A DNA stretch of 6,725 nucleotides from Porticoccaceae bacterium (GTDB lineage Bacteria; Pseudomonadota; Gammaproteobacteria; Pseudomonadales; Porticoccaceae): NCBI GenBank assembly GCA_028822945.1, contig JAPKCN010000108.1, positions 1 to 6,725 of the forward strand. The letters are read 5' to 3'. The translations under genes and the position numbers were made by a program. Shown here piece by piece: positions 1 through 6,725 of the stretch. The notes beneath the pieces are model-generated. The model saw only the letters and a program-made list of their open reading frames with translations, was not told the origin of the DNA and made no database searches. The stretch's first letter is position 1; the number at the start of each line of letters is the position of its first letter.

Positions 1-2466
1 CATCAAAAGTTCATTCTTTCCATCGTCGTCGATACGTTCTTGCCAGCGCAACAATGGTTTGTCGCTGCTTGGTGTCGCGCGCGATAGTCCAGGCAGTAGC
101 ACCTGGTCAAACTCTAGCCCCTTGGCTTTATGGATTGTCATGATGTGTATGCCACACTGCGTTTGGGCACGCTCGCTTAGAATAGATGGCGATGCATAAA
201 GTTTTTCTACCGCGAGTTGAAAGGCATCCCAGTCGGGAATATATCCAGCAACTTGGCGCGTCGATAAGAGATCTAAAAAGCGTTCGACGTCGCGCTCTTC
301 GCTAGCACTTTTTAGCGTGGCATAGCCTCCTAATTGCATCCAGCAGGTTTCTACTGCGATTCGGAGGTCGTTGCGTGCGCGATTTTGCCATGCGTCCTTT
401 AATATCGGTAAGACGCGCGTTAACAGGTTGCGTCCATGGACACTGAGACGATCATAATGCAATTTGGCGGGGCCATCGAAGTGCTCGAGTAATTGCGCAA
501 TAATGACCTGATGAGTCTCCTGCCGGGTTGCATGACTCTGAGTGATTACCAGCAGATCATTGAGACTCAAGCCGCAAAAAGGCGCACGCAAAATCGATAA
601 CCAGGCGACGCGGTCCGTGGGTGACAGTAGGGCTCGGGTAAGCGATAGTAAGTCGACAATTACCATTCGAGTGGCTAGTGGATCGATATCCGTTGCCTGC
701 CATTCCAGATCGAGGCTTTTCAATTCTGGAATAATACTTCGCAAATGTAGACGACTACGAACTAATATAGCAACACTTTGAGGTACCTCATTATCTCGGA
801 TGTCGAGACAGATTTGAGCGACACGCTGAGCTTCAAATTGCTCGTAGTTATCTCCAGAATAGCCGATAAACTGCACACTTGAATTTAGATCGTCAGTCTT
901 TCTTGCGATCGAGTTAGAGTAGGGCACTGCGCCGCGCACTATATTCGACTGTTTCGGGAACGCCTCAGAAAAATACTCGTTGACCCAGTCTATGATCGGT
1001 TTCTGCGAGCGGAAATTAGTACTTAGTGATAGACTCTGACACTGAATGGTCCCAAGAGGTTGGCGTTGTGTACGCAAAAATAGCCCGACTTTGGCGTTAC
1101 GAAAACTGTACAGAGATTGCATGGCATCACCCACCAAAAATAGGCTGCGACCATCGTCGGGTTGCCAACCCGATAAAAGTGACTCTAATAATCCAATCTG
1201 TGCCGCTGATGTGTCCTGAAATTCATCGACCAGCACATGCTTAAGCCTGTAGTCCAATCGCAGTGTTATATCGGATACTATTGAATCGGGTTCAGCCTGA
1301 CTTAAAGCTTCCATAGCGGCCAGCGTAATGGCGGAATAATCACATTCTTTATGGGTTTGAAAGATCCCATTTAGTTCGGCGGTCAAGCGCGGTAGGAGGT
1401 GCGCCAGCGCATCTAAAATATCCTGCTGTCGCGCATCGATCGGGTGGTCTGGTAGGTGTCGGATCTGCGTCATTAGGGCTTTGAGAGCGGTCTGTTCGCG
1501 ACACCATTCTAAAATGCCCAGCATGCGTTTTTTGTCAACTGTATGGGTAGCTGGAAACCCTTCTTTGACGGTAATCAATTTACGCCATTGATGGTCTTTA
1601 GTCATTAGTAAATTGATCAGAATCCGCCATGTTGGGATACCCTCTAAAGTGTTGGCTGGCAATTTTTTGATGCCGAGCAAACTTGCCAGGTGGGGATTTT
1701 TGTCTGGGTCGACTCGACTAGCTGCGGCATCCGTCAAGGCGATTAGTTCTCCCGAAACCGGTTTTAATGCTTGCTCTAATTGAATTAAGTCGCCAGCGAT
1801 CAAGCGGTCTATTATCTGCTGAAAATAGCTCTGATTATCAGCCGCATTAAAGATCAGAGGTAACCATTGCTCGCGCTTGCTCAACAAGTCGCTCAAAAGC
1901 TCCTCGCAACGATTAAAATCATTTCCCATATGCGCCAGTAGGACGGCTAATTGCTGCCCAGTAACGCTGTTTTCCTCTAGTCTGTCTAGCAGGGTTCGCG
2001 CCGCAGCGCGGTAGTAGATCGTCGGTTGCTCACTTGGCTCGGCAAGTTGACCGAGCGCAGTGTCCAGAGCAAATTGGCTTGCGATATAGCGACAAAAGCC
2101 GTCTATCGTTTGGATGCGCATACGTCCTGGCATGTCTAAAATATGCCAGTTCAGTTCGCTGCTTCGGGCAAGAGCTGTGCGCGCTAGCTGCCATGTCTGC
2201 GCGGCATATGGATCCGTCGGGCATGCCTCGGTATCAGCCTCGCGCAGCGCGGCCTGTATTCGACTGGTCATTTCCGCAGCCGCTTTCCGGGTAAAGGTGA
2301 TGCAGAGTATTTCTTCAGGGTTTTCGACACTGGCTAGGAGTCCCAAAAGGCGCTGGGTTATCAGACCGGTCTTGCCCGATCCAGCTGGTGCAGATACGAT
2401 AAAGCTACCCGACGGATCGAGAGCTGCGCGGCGCTGTATACTATCGCTGGGATCAACGATCGGCAT
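1..2466 (-). CDS. AddA-like UvrD/RecB-family ATP-dependent helicase (C-terminus beyond the left edge)
   Basis: I translated this open frame by hand: 822 codons without a stop from ATG 2466 to the left edge. It is a superfamily 1A DNA helicase, the likely motor of an AddAB-type complex that unwinds double-strand DNA ends. Motifs seen: Q-motif glutamine Q11; Walker A APAGSGKT (26-33); motif Ia ITFTRKAAAEM (56-66); RIQTIDGFC (117-125); Walker B VDEFQD with D414-E415; motif III GDAMQSLYSFR (446-456); motif IV TNFRS (483-487); motif V-type TIHKAKGLEFD (777-787). The last helicase motif and any C-terminal nuclease domain lie outside the window; relatives are usually about 1,100 residues or more, so perhaps a quarter is missing. 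The start is supported by a good Shine-Dalgarno and by overlap with the upstream nuclease gene, implying co-translation. All ATPase motifs seen are intact, so it should be active. A solitary UvrD paralogue is unlikely given the partner. Confidence 0.93.
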   Translation of the reverse strand, partial: MPIVDPSDSIQRRAALDPSGSFIVSAPAGSGKTGLITQRLLGLLASVENPEEILCITFTRKAAAEMTSRIQAALREADTEACPTDPYAAQTWQLARTALARSSELNWHILDMPGRMRIQTIDGFCRYIASQFALDTALGQLAEPSEQPTIYYRAAARTLLDRLEENSVTGQQLAVLLAHMGNDFNRCEELLSDLLSKREQWLPLIFNAADNQSYFQQIIDRLIAGDLIQLEQALKPVSGELIALTDAAASRVDPDKNPHLASLLGIKKLPANTLEGIPTWRILINLLMTKDHQWRKLITVKEGFPATHTVDKKRMLGILEWCREQTALKALMTQIRHLPDHPIDARQQDILDALAHLLPRLTAELNGIFQTHKECDYSAITLAAMEALSQAEPDSIVSDITLRLDYRLKHVLVDEFQDTSAAQIGLLESLLSGWQPDDGRSLFLVGDAMQSLYSFRNAKVGLFLRTQRQPLGTIQCQSLSLSTNFRSQKPIIDWVNEYFSEAFPKQSNIVRGAVPYSNSIARKTDDLNSSVQFIGYSGDNYEQFEAQRVAQICLDIRDNEVPQSVAILVRSRLHLRSIIPELKSLDLEWQATDIDPLATRMVIVDLLSLTRALLSPTDRVAWLSILRAPFCGLSLNDLLVITQSHATRQETHQVIIAQLLEHFDGPAKLHYDRLSVHGRNLLTRVLPILKDAWQNRARNDLRIAVETCWMQLGGYATLKSASEERDVERFLDLLSTRQVAGYIPDWDAFQLAVEKLYASPSILSERAQTQCGIHIMTIHKAKGLEFDQVLLPGLSRATPSSDKPLLRWQERIDDDGKNELLM

Positions 2467-5194
2467 CGTTCGTCTCCCGACCGGCGCTCTTGTGCAGCTC
2501 CGTTTGTTCCGTCCAACGGTTTAGAGGCAGGAGATAACTTTGCTGCACAAAACCTGCAGGATCGTGCACCTCGAGATCGACGCAGCCACGATTAAACTCT
2601 TCCGCTAAATACTCCAAATCTGCTCGCCATTGCACGATTTGTTGCGCCCAATTCTGGTTGTCTCGCAGGCCCTCGTCGGATAGTTCGTTGCCCTCACCGA
2701 GTAATTTAATGTTGCCCCCTCTGAGCTGTGCAAAAGCACAACCATCTACGGTTGGCGCAGTGGCTACTACATACAGTGGAAGTTGCGCGTCTTTGAGACG
2801 CTGCGAGTGCCATCCGCGGGTGGTGACGGCGCCAGACTTGTAGTCGATAATTAATTTTTTATCCCCAATCAAGTCGATTCGATCAAGGGTCAGTGACAGC
2901 GTCAATGGCCCTAATTTAATACTCACTGGATGCTCGAGGTTTAGGATTTTAAAAGGCTCTCGCTGCCGCTCAACCAACAGCCACTGATTGATAATCTTGT
3001 GCAGTCGTCGCCGCTCTAGGAGACGATAGCGATCCCCTTTCAGGCAAACCATATAGCGGCTCTGATTATCTATTACATCGCCGACAATCTGTTCTAATTG
3101 GTCGCTGACTAGCTGTTCTGTCGAGTTACTCAAATACTCAGAAGATCCCCAGGCGTTCCAAACGGCGAACATTATTTGGTGTATCAATATGCCGCGCTGC
3201 AGTGCGGACAAGCCCTGATGGGGTGATTCGGGCCGAGGTAGCCTCAAACGATGGATGGCAAAGGCATTTAACGGGCATATTGCTTGGTTATTGATGAGTG
3301 TCGCGCCTCCGCGCACACGCTCGTTATCCGCGTTAAACGGCACATCAGACTGTCGGTAAAGCTCACATTGATCTGAATCTGCCAATGCTGTGTGAGTAAG
3401 GGCTGGGCGCAACAGTTGCGCCTTTATTGTATCGTCAAGGCCCGCTACTGTGCGCAGGAGTGGACTGGCTTCGAGTATTTCTTCGCCACGTCGCTGCGGA
3501 TAACTGAGAATGAGCGATTGGGTATTTTTGTGAAAACCATAAAGCAGATATTGCGCTATCTGTAACTCACGTTCGGGCAGGCTGTGCGGCATGTCGTGTT
3601 CACGCTGAAAATCACTTGGAAGTAGCGGATTAATATCGACCAACGCTGGGAAGCATTTTTGCTCCAAACCGATCACCCAGAGTTTATCGAAATGCAGACC
3701 AGAGGCTTCGAGTAAGCCGAGTATTTGTAATGGTGCATCGGGTGTTTGACGATGGAAAGGGTGTTCTAGCGCCATCGATCGCAATATTCGAGTGGCCCGA
3801 GATAAACCGACCTGGATGTCGAGGTTATCGAGTTCGGAAAACTTCTCTAACAGCTGAGTCCATTGTCTTTTTTGCTGATATTCAAGACTGTTTAACGGGC
3901 GCCAACCTGGCCACTCAAGCCCGTGTAAGTAGTTTTGAAAGTAGTCTGCCCACGCCGAAAAATTTTTCCGCATAGCGCCAACTCGTTTATTTTTGTTGAC
4001 GATGTCAGTAAAAGTATGCAGCGTGTGCGCCGTTTGAATGGCGCTCGCATCAGCCCATTTAAAACACTCTAAAAACTGGCTTGGCCGCAACTCGAACTGA
4101 GCAGTGTTACGCATGTGCAACTCGGCAGCGGCGCGAACATGCAGTGGTAATTGCTCGAGGGAGCTAAAAGGCGCATAAAGTAACCGTAGCCAGTAAGCAA
4201 TGGGCTGTTGATAATCCAGAAATCCGAGTAGATCAAATGCGGCACTCACCAAAGGTGTATTCGCAAGTGGTATGGCAGCGGAAAAGTTAACAGCGGTGGT
4301 GACGCCTATATCTTTTAATGCAGTGTCGACACAACGCTCTAATTCAGCAATTCGGAGATTTAGATCGGGCACCACAATAGCGATACGTTGCCCCACATTT
4401 AGTTTTAATTCAGTCGCCGCCCAACGTGTCGCCAGCTGAATTTCCTCTGCACCATCGGCGCAGGCGATCTGGCGAGCCTTGGCTAACGGCAGTTCGCAGC
4501 AGGTCGAAGATTTCTGAAAGGCTTGTTCAGTGTTGACAGTTTGGCTACTAGCGCGGTGAAGTGGTGATAGGTCGAGTGCCTCGAGATGTCCAGCAGCAGC
4601 AGCGAGCAAACGGCGCTGTAGAGGCGGTATGGATTGAAATCCGTAAACATAAATAGTCTCTGTATGCTGACTGCTGTCGCGGGAAAATATTTCCGCAATC
4701 AGATGAGCGCATTGGGCACGGGTTATGAAAGCGTTCTTTTGCAAGAGTTTAAGATAGGCTTTAGCCCAGTTTTTAAAGTGCTCTGCGCTATTGCTACTAG
4801 AGGGGATTTGCTCATGTTGCAAATCCCAATTAGTGAGTGTTTCAAAGGTATTTTCCGCGAGTCGCGCATAGCTAGAGCCCAAATCATCACTACAGCTATC
4901 GATTGCGCGCTGCCAGTAGTACTGACTTTGTGCACGACCTATAATAGCCTGTCCTCTAACCTCGGGTGCGTGTGAATCCTGAAGCTCATCCCAGCAGTTG
5001 TTTATCCAGCCGTCGATCGAATATACCTTTGGTGCCTCCCAGGCGCTGGCATACGGTAATATTGTCCTACCCCAAGCATTACTAATATGTTTTGCCAGTC
5101 GCTGATTTGCAACGATGACGGTGGCTTCACTTGAGATCGCCTTGTGGAACAGCGTTATATCTATAAGCGGCGGTAAGTAGCTGGAGTCAGTCAT
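2453..5194 (-). CDS. AddB-like PD-(D/E)XK nuclease ("probable DNA repair protein" family, cf. TIGR03623)
   Basis: A 913-residue protein with the layout of AddB: a degenerate helicase fold followed by a RecB-type nuclease. Where a helicase has its Walker A loop this protein has TVIVANQRLAKHI (25-37), with no GKT, so it should not hydrolyse ATP. Family-like blocks are VYGFQSIPP (about 183-191), IVVPDL (273-278), WVIGLEQ (506-512) and NPLLPSDF (522-529). The nuclease domain has CPLNAFAIHRL (C640), RGILIH (H672), DRID (D771/D774), IIDYK (D784, K786) and QLPLY (804-808), matching RecB D1067/D1080/K1082 and the QxxxY helix. The catalytic set is complete. Positions expected to hold the three C-terminal Fe-S cysteines read V883, S886 and N892. 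Length suits the family (about 900). I chose ATG 5194 because the 35-codon extension to 5299 is unlike the family and would overlap rmuC antiparallel; no clear Shine-Dalgarno precedes either start. It is the first gene of a pair with the helicase. Confidence 0.88.
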   Translation of the reverse strand: MTDSSYLPPLIDITLFHKAISSEATVIVANQRLAKHISNAWGRTILPYASAWEAPKVYSIDGWINNCWDELQDSHAPEVRGQAIIGRAQSQYYWQRAIDSCSDDLGSSYARLAENTFETLTNWDLQHEQIPSSSNSAEHFKNWAKAYLKLLQKNAFITRAQCAHLIAEIFSRDSSQHTETIYVYGFQSIPPLQRRLLAAAAGHLEALDLSPLHRASSQTVNTEQAFQKSSTCCELPLAKARQIACADGAEEIQLATRWAATELKLNVGQRIAIVVPDLNLRIAELERCVDTALKDIGVTTAVNFSAAIPLANTPLVSAAFDLLGFLDYQQPIAYWLRLLYAPFSSLEQLPLHVRAAAELHMRNTAQFELRPSQFLECFKWADASAIQTAHTLHTFTDIVNKNKRVGAMRKNFSAWADYFQNYLHGLEWPGWRPLNSLEYQQKRQWTQLLEKFSELDNLDIQVGLSRATRILRSMALEHPFHRQTPDAPLQILGLLEASGLHFDKLWVIGLEQKCFPALVDINPLLPSDFQREHDMPHSLPERELQIAQYLLYGFHKNTQSLILSYPQRRGEEILEASPLLRTVAGLDDTIKAQLLRPALTHTALADSDQCELYRQSDVPFNADNERVRGGATLINNQAICPLNAFAIHRLRLPRPESPHQGLSALQRGILIHQIMFAVWNAWGSSEYLSNSTEQLVSDQLEQIVGDVIDNQSRYMVCLKGDRYRLLERRRLHKIINQWLLVERQREPFKILNLEHPVSIKLGPLTLSLTLDRIDLIGDKKLIIDYKSGAVTTRGWHSQRLKDAQLPLYVVATAPTVDGCAFAQLRGGNIKLLGEGNELSDEGLRDNQNWAQQIVQWRADLEYLAEEFNRGCVDLEVHDPAGFVQQSYLLPLNRWTEQTELHKSAGRETNDADR
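2473..2478 (-). promoter_or_regulatory. Ribosome binding site of the AddA-like helicase gene
   Basis: On the minus strand GGGAGA stands 6 bases before ATG 2466. It lies inside the last codons of the upstream nuclease gene. It fixes the helicase start and is the only convincing Shine-Dalgarno at a gene start in the window. It suggests the helicase is translated by re-initiation or coupling as ribosomes finish the nuclease reading frame. Confidence 0.7.
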
Positions 5195-5203
5195 TGATTT
5201 TAT

Positions 5204-5233
5204 ATTAAACAACCGCACACAGCCGGTTGGCAA
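5204..5233 (-). promoter_or_regulatory. Candidate sigma70 promoter for the AddB-like/AddA-like operon
   Basis: Read on the minus strand, TTGCCA (5233-5228, 5 of 6 to TTGACA) and TTTAAT (5209-5204, 5 of 6 to TATAAT, but lacking the conserved second A) are separated by 18 bases. Transcription would begin near 5197, only about three bases before ATG 5194. This agrees with the lack of a Shine-Dalgarno. It is a prediction by eye. If transcription starts further upstream, a longer N-terminus from ATG 5275 or 5299 becomes possible. Confidence 0.4.
5210..5229. repeat. Perfect inverted repeat CAACCG-N8-CGGTTG in the divergent control region
   Basis: Two 6-base arms (5210-5215 and 5224-5229) are separated by CACACAGC. 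The element occupies the spacer between the candidate -35 and -10 of the minus-strand promoter and ends about 30 bases before the plus-strand -10. The position suits an operator for a dimeric regulator. A 6+6 match in a gap this size can arise by chance, so function is only inferred. It has no T-tract and is not a terminator. Confidence 0.35.
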
Positions 5234-5258
5234 ATAGATCCTTAAATGCGCTTGAGGC

Positions 5259-5267
5259 TGATACAAT
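5259..5267 (+). promoter_or_regulatory. rmuC: Candidate extended -10 promoter of rmuC
   Basis: TGATACAAT is a TGn extended -10 followed by TACAAT (5 of 6 to TATAAT). No good -35 sits 16-18 bases upstream, which extended -10 promoters can tolerate. The predicted first base of the transcript falls on or next to the A of ATG 5274, implying a leaderless or nearly leaderless mRNA. The nearest purine-rich sequence, GAGG at 5254-5257, is 16 bases before the ATG, too far to be a normal Shine-Dalgarno. Confidence 0.4.
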
Positions 5268-5273
5268 ATAGAC

Positions 5274-6614
5274 ATGGATGTATCGATACAAGCAATCACA
5301 CTTTACTGGTTAATAGGCGGCTTGGGCCTGGGTCTTTGTTGCGGCTATGTATTAGCGGTTAGCCTCGCTCGAGCTGACATGGCACGCCTTAAAACCGAGC
5401 TAGATATAATCAGTCGAGCGCAAGGTAAATTGTCTGAAAGTCTCGCCGCCGCGGAGAGTGAAAAACTTGACGCGCTGCAAAGGTGTAGCGCCCTTGAGCA
5501 AAAACATGTCAGTCAGGCAACTCAACACAGCGATCAATTAGCTCTGTTAGAAAATACTAAAAAACGCTTGGCAGTGGAATTTGAGAATCTGGCCAACCGA
5601 ATTTTTGATGAGAAACAATCGGTCTTTGCGGTGCATAGTAAAGCGGCAATGGAGAGCACCCTAACGCCGTTGCGACGAGATATTGGCGACTTTCGCCAGC
5701 AGGTTGCGACCGCTTATGACAAGGAGAATGCCGATCGCAATCAACTAATTGGCAGTATCGGTGAGTTACAAAAGCAGACTATGCAGATTTCAGCCGAGGC
5801 GGCCAGCCTGACTAATGCCTTGCGCAGAGACAATAAAGCTCAGGGTAACTGGGGCGAGTTCATACTTGAGAAGTTACTTGAAGATTCGGGCCTAAGTAAC
5901 GGCCGTGAGTATACCGTACAAGTTAATCTGGCCGATGCCGAGGGCAGGCGTAGGCACCCCGATGTGGTCGTGCATCTGCCTGAGGGGAGGGATATTGTTA
6001 TCGATGCGAAAGTCAGCTTGAAAGACTACGAGAGCTATTATAATGCCTCCTGCGAGGTTGAAAAAGGAGATTACCTCAAAAAACATCTGAACTCCATGCG
6101 TAGCCATATCCGCGGACTCAGCGGCAAGAATTATGAGCAATTGAACGGTGTTAATAGCCTCGATTTTGTTTTGCTGTTTGTACCTATAGACAGCGCCCTT
6201 CTGCTGGCTCTCGATCGTTCGCCAGAGCTGCAGAGAGACGCCTACGATCAGGGGATTATACTGGCCAGTTCAGGCACCTTAATGGTAACGTTGAGGACTA
6301 TTAAGAATCTTTGGCGGTACGCCGATCAGAATCGCAATGCAAAGTTAATTGCCGAAAAAGCCGGGCGCTTATACGACCAGTTTGTCCTTTTTACCGAGAG
6401 TTTAGACGAGGTATCTAAGCATATTGAGCGCAGTAGCGAAGCACTTGGAACGGCGCGTAAACGGTTGACTAGTGGCCAAGGTAATTTGATTAAAAAGACC
6501 GAAGAACTTAAAACATTGGGGGCCAAGGCAAAAAAACAGCTGATAATTGAGGACTCTGTGGGTTTAGGACCGTCAGGTATCGCGTTATCTGCGTCACTAA
6601 CGGATAGCGAATGA
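5274..6614 (+). CDS. rmuC: RmuC, putative membrane-anchored DNA recombination-limiting protein
   Basis: A 446-residue protein with the standard RmuC order: one N-terminal membrane segment (about 10-32, rich in Gly and Leu), a charged coiled coil (about 33-135), then the RmuC domain (about 140-425). Hallmarks seen are GNWGEFILEKLLEDSGL (from 191, N192-W193-G194-E195), PDVVVHLP (D230), IDAKVSLKDY (D244, K246), DFVLLFVPID (297-306) and SSGTLMVTLRTIKNLWR (from about 332). The PD-x13-DAK pattern is the reason RmuC is grouped with PD-(D/E)XK nucleases. In E. coli, loss of rmuC raises inversion at short inverted repeats; the biochemical activity is not settled. Length is close to other family members. 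ATG 5274 is the only reasonable start: an in-frame stop lies at 5259-5261, and a later start would lose the membrane anchor. It diverges from the AddB-like gene and overlaps the next gene by four bases. Confidence 0.95.
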   Translation: MDVSIQAITLYWLIGGLGLGLCCGYVLAVSLARADMARLKTELDIISRAQGKLSESLAAAESEKLDALQRCSALEQKHVSQATQHSDQLALLENTKKRLAVEFENLANRIFDEKQSVFAVHSKAAMESTLTPLRRDIGDFRQQVATAYDKENADRNQLIGSIGELQKQTMQISAEAASLTNALRRDNKAQGNWGEFILEKLLEDSGLSNGREYTVQVNLADAEGRRRHPDVVVHLPEGRDIVIDAKVSLKDYESYYNASCEVEKGDYLKKHLNSMRSHIRGLSGKNYEQLNGVNSLDFVLLFVPIDSALLLALDRSPELQRDAYDQGIILASSGTLMVTLRTIKNLWRYADQNRNAKLIAEKAGRLYDQFVLFTESLDEVSKHIERSSEALGTARKRLTSGQGNLIKKTEELKTLGAKAKKQLIIEDSVGLGPSGIALSASLTDSE

Positions 6615-6725
6615 TAGCGTCACTCAATATCTGGCTGGCTATGGCACTGTTACTAATGCTCTTTTTGCTGCTTTATGCGAGTTATCCGGGGCTAAAATTA
6701 TGGCGTCAAAAACGCCAGAGCCAGG
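6611..6725 (+). CDS. Small membrane-anchored protein, N-terminal fragment (runs off the right edge)
   Basis: The frame opens with ATGA overlapping the rmuC stop, a classic translational-coupling junction, and stays open for 38 codons to the end of the window. Residues about 8-28 (from IWLAMALLLMLFLLLYASYP) form one strongly hydrophobic helix, followed by a basic stretch, LKLWRQKRQSQ. This pattern suggests an inner-membrane anchor with the positive side, and probably the rest of the protein, in the cytoplasm. I do not recognise the family; too little is visible to assign a function. The coding call rests on the ATGA overlap, the open frame and the clear membrane segment. GGA at 6602-6604 is at best a weak ribosome site. 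Confidence 0.65.
   Translation, partial: MIASLNIWLAMALLLMLFLLLYASYPGLKLWRQKRQSQ

Noticed and set aside
542..1244. Short plus-strand frames of 79 and 72 codons
   Set aside because: Both are antisense to helicase motifs II to IV and show no independent coding evidence.
2034..2524. Overlapping plus-strand frames of 86 and 136 codons across the helicase start
   Set aside because: They are antisense to the Walker A and motif Ia region of the helicase, whose sequence is clearly constrained; the translated products are rich in Arg, Ser and Ala without any motif.
4634..4975. Plus-strand frame of 113 codons inside the AddB-like gene
   Set aside because: It lies wholly antisense to a well-supported coding region, has no recognisable domain, and its residue make-up looks like a shadow frame.
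5258..5273. Possible LexA (SOS) box CTG-N10-GAC upstream of rmuC
   Set aside because: The left half fits but the right half should be CAG and is GAC. It overlaps the candidate -10, whose AT content explains the resemblance. No other CTGT-N8-ACAG site was found in the gap.
5892..6526. Short minus-strand frames inside rmuC
   Set aside because: The rmuC frame carries all family motifs here, so these are shadows of it.
1..6725. Mobile element, phage, defence island or CRISPR content
   Set aside because: No terminal repeats, transposase or integrase motifs, repeat-spacer pattern or tRNA were seen. The helicase-nuclease pair could suggest a defence module, but its motifs fit AddAB-type repair and the neighbour is a housekeeping gene.

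Overview
The window looks like ordinary chromosomal DNA from a proteobacterium, most probably a gammaproteobacterium. GC content looks close to half by eye. The main clue is an AddB-like/AddA-like pair of the kind that, from memory, occurs in gamma-, beta- and xanthomonad-type proteobacteria; the lineage call is an inference. Coding density is very high: there is no gene-free stretch over 300 bases, and the only real intergenic gap is about 79 bases (5195-5273). I see no tRNA, rRNA, CRISPR array, transposase, integrase, att site or factor-independent terminator.

Layout. Minus strand, read right to left: an AddB-like protein (5194-2453; inactive helicase fold plus C-terminal RecB-type PD-(D/E)XK nuclease), followed with a 14-base overlap by an AddA-like UvrD/RecB superfamily 1 helicase (2466 to the left edge, C-terminus cut off). 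Plus strand, diverging from the AddB-like gene: rmuC (5274-6614), a membrane-anchored coiled-coil protein with a PD-(D/E)XK-like core. It is followed with an ATGA overlap by the first 38 codons of a small membrane-anchored protein that runs off the right edge.

How they fit together. The helicase and nuclease subunits should form a two-subunit DNA-end-processing machine of AddAB type, which unwinds and trims double-strand breaks for recombination. RmuC is a putative nuclease that limits inversions at short inverted repeats. The divergent block is therefore about DNA ends and rearrangement control. The short shared control region carries a plausible promoter in each direction, each predicting an almost leaderless mRNA, and a perfect 6+6 inverted repeat lying in the spacer of the minus-strand promoter.

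I did not find an undescribed system. The most interesting points are the apparent replacement of the Fe-S cluster cysteines at the end of the AddB-like nuclease, the architecture of the divergent control region, and the unidentified membrane protein coupled to rmuC.
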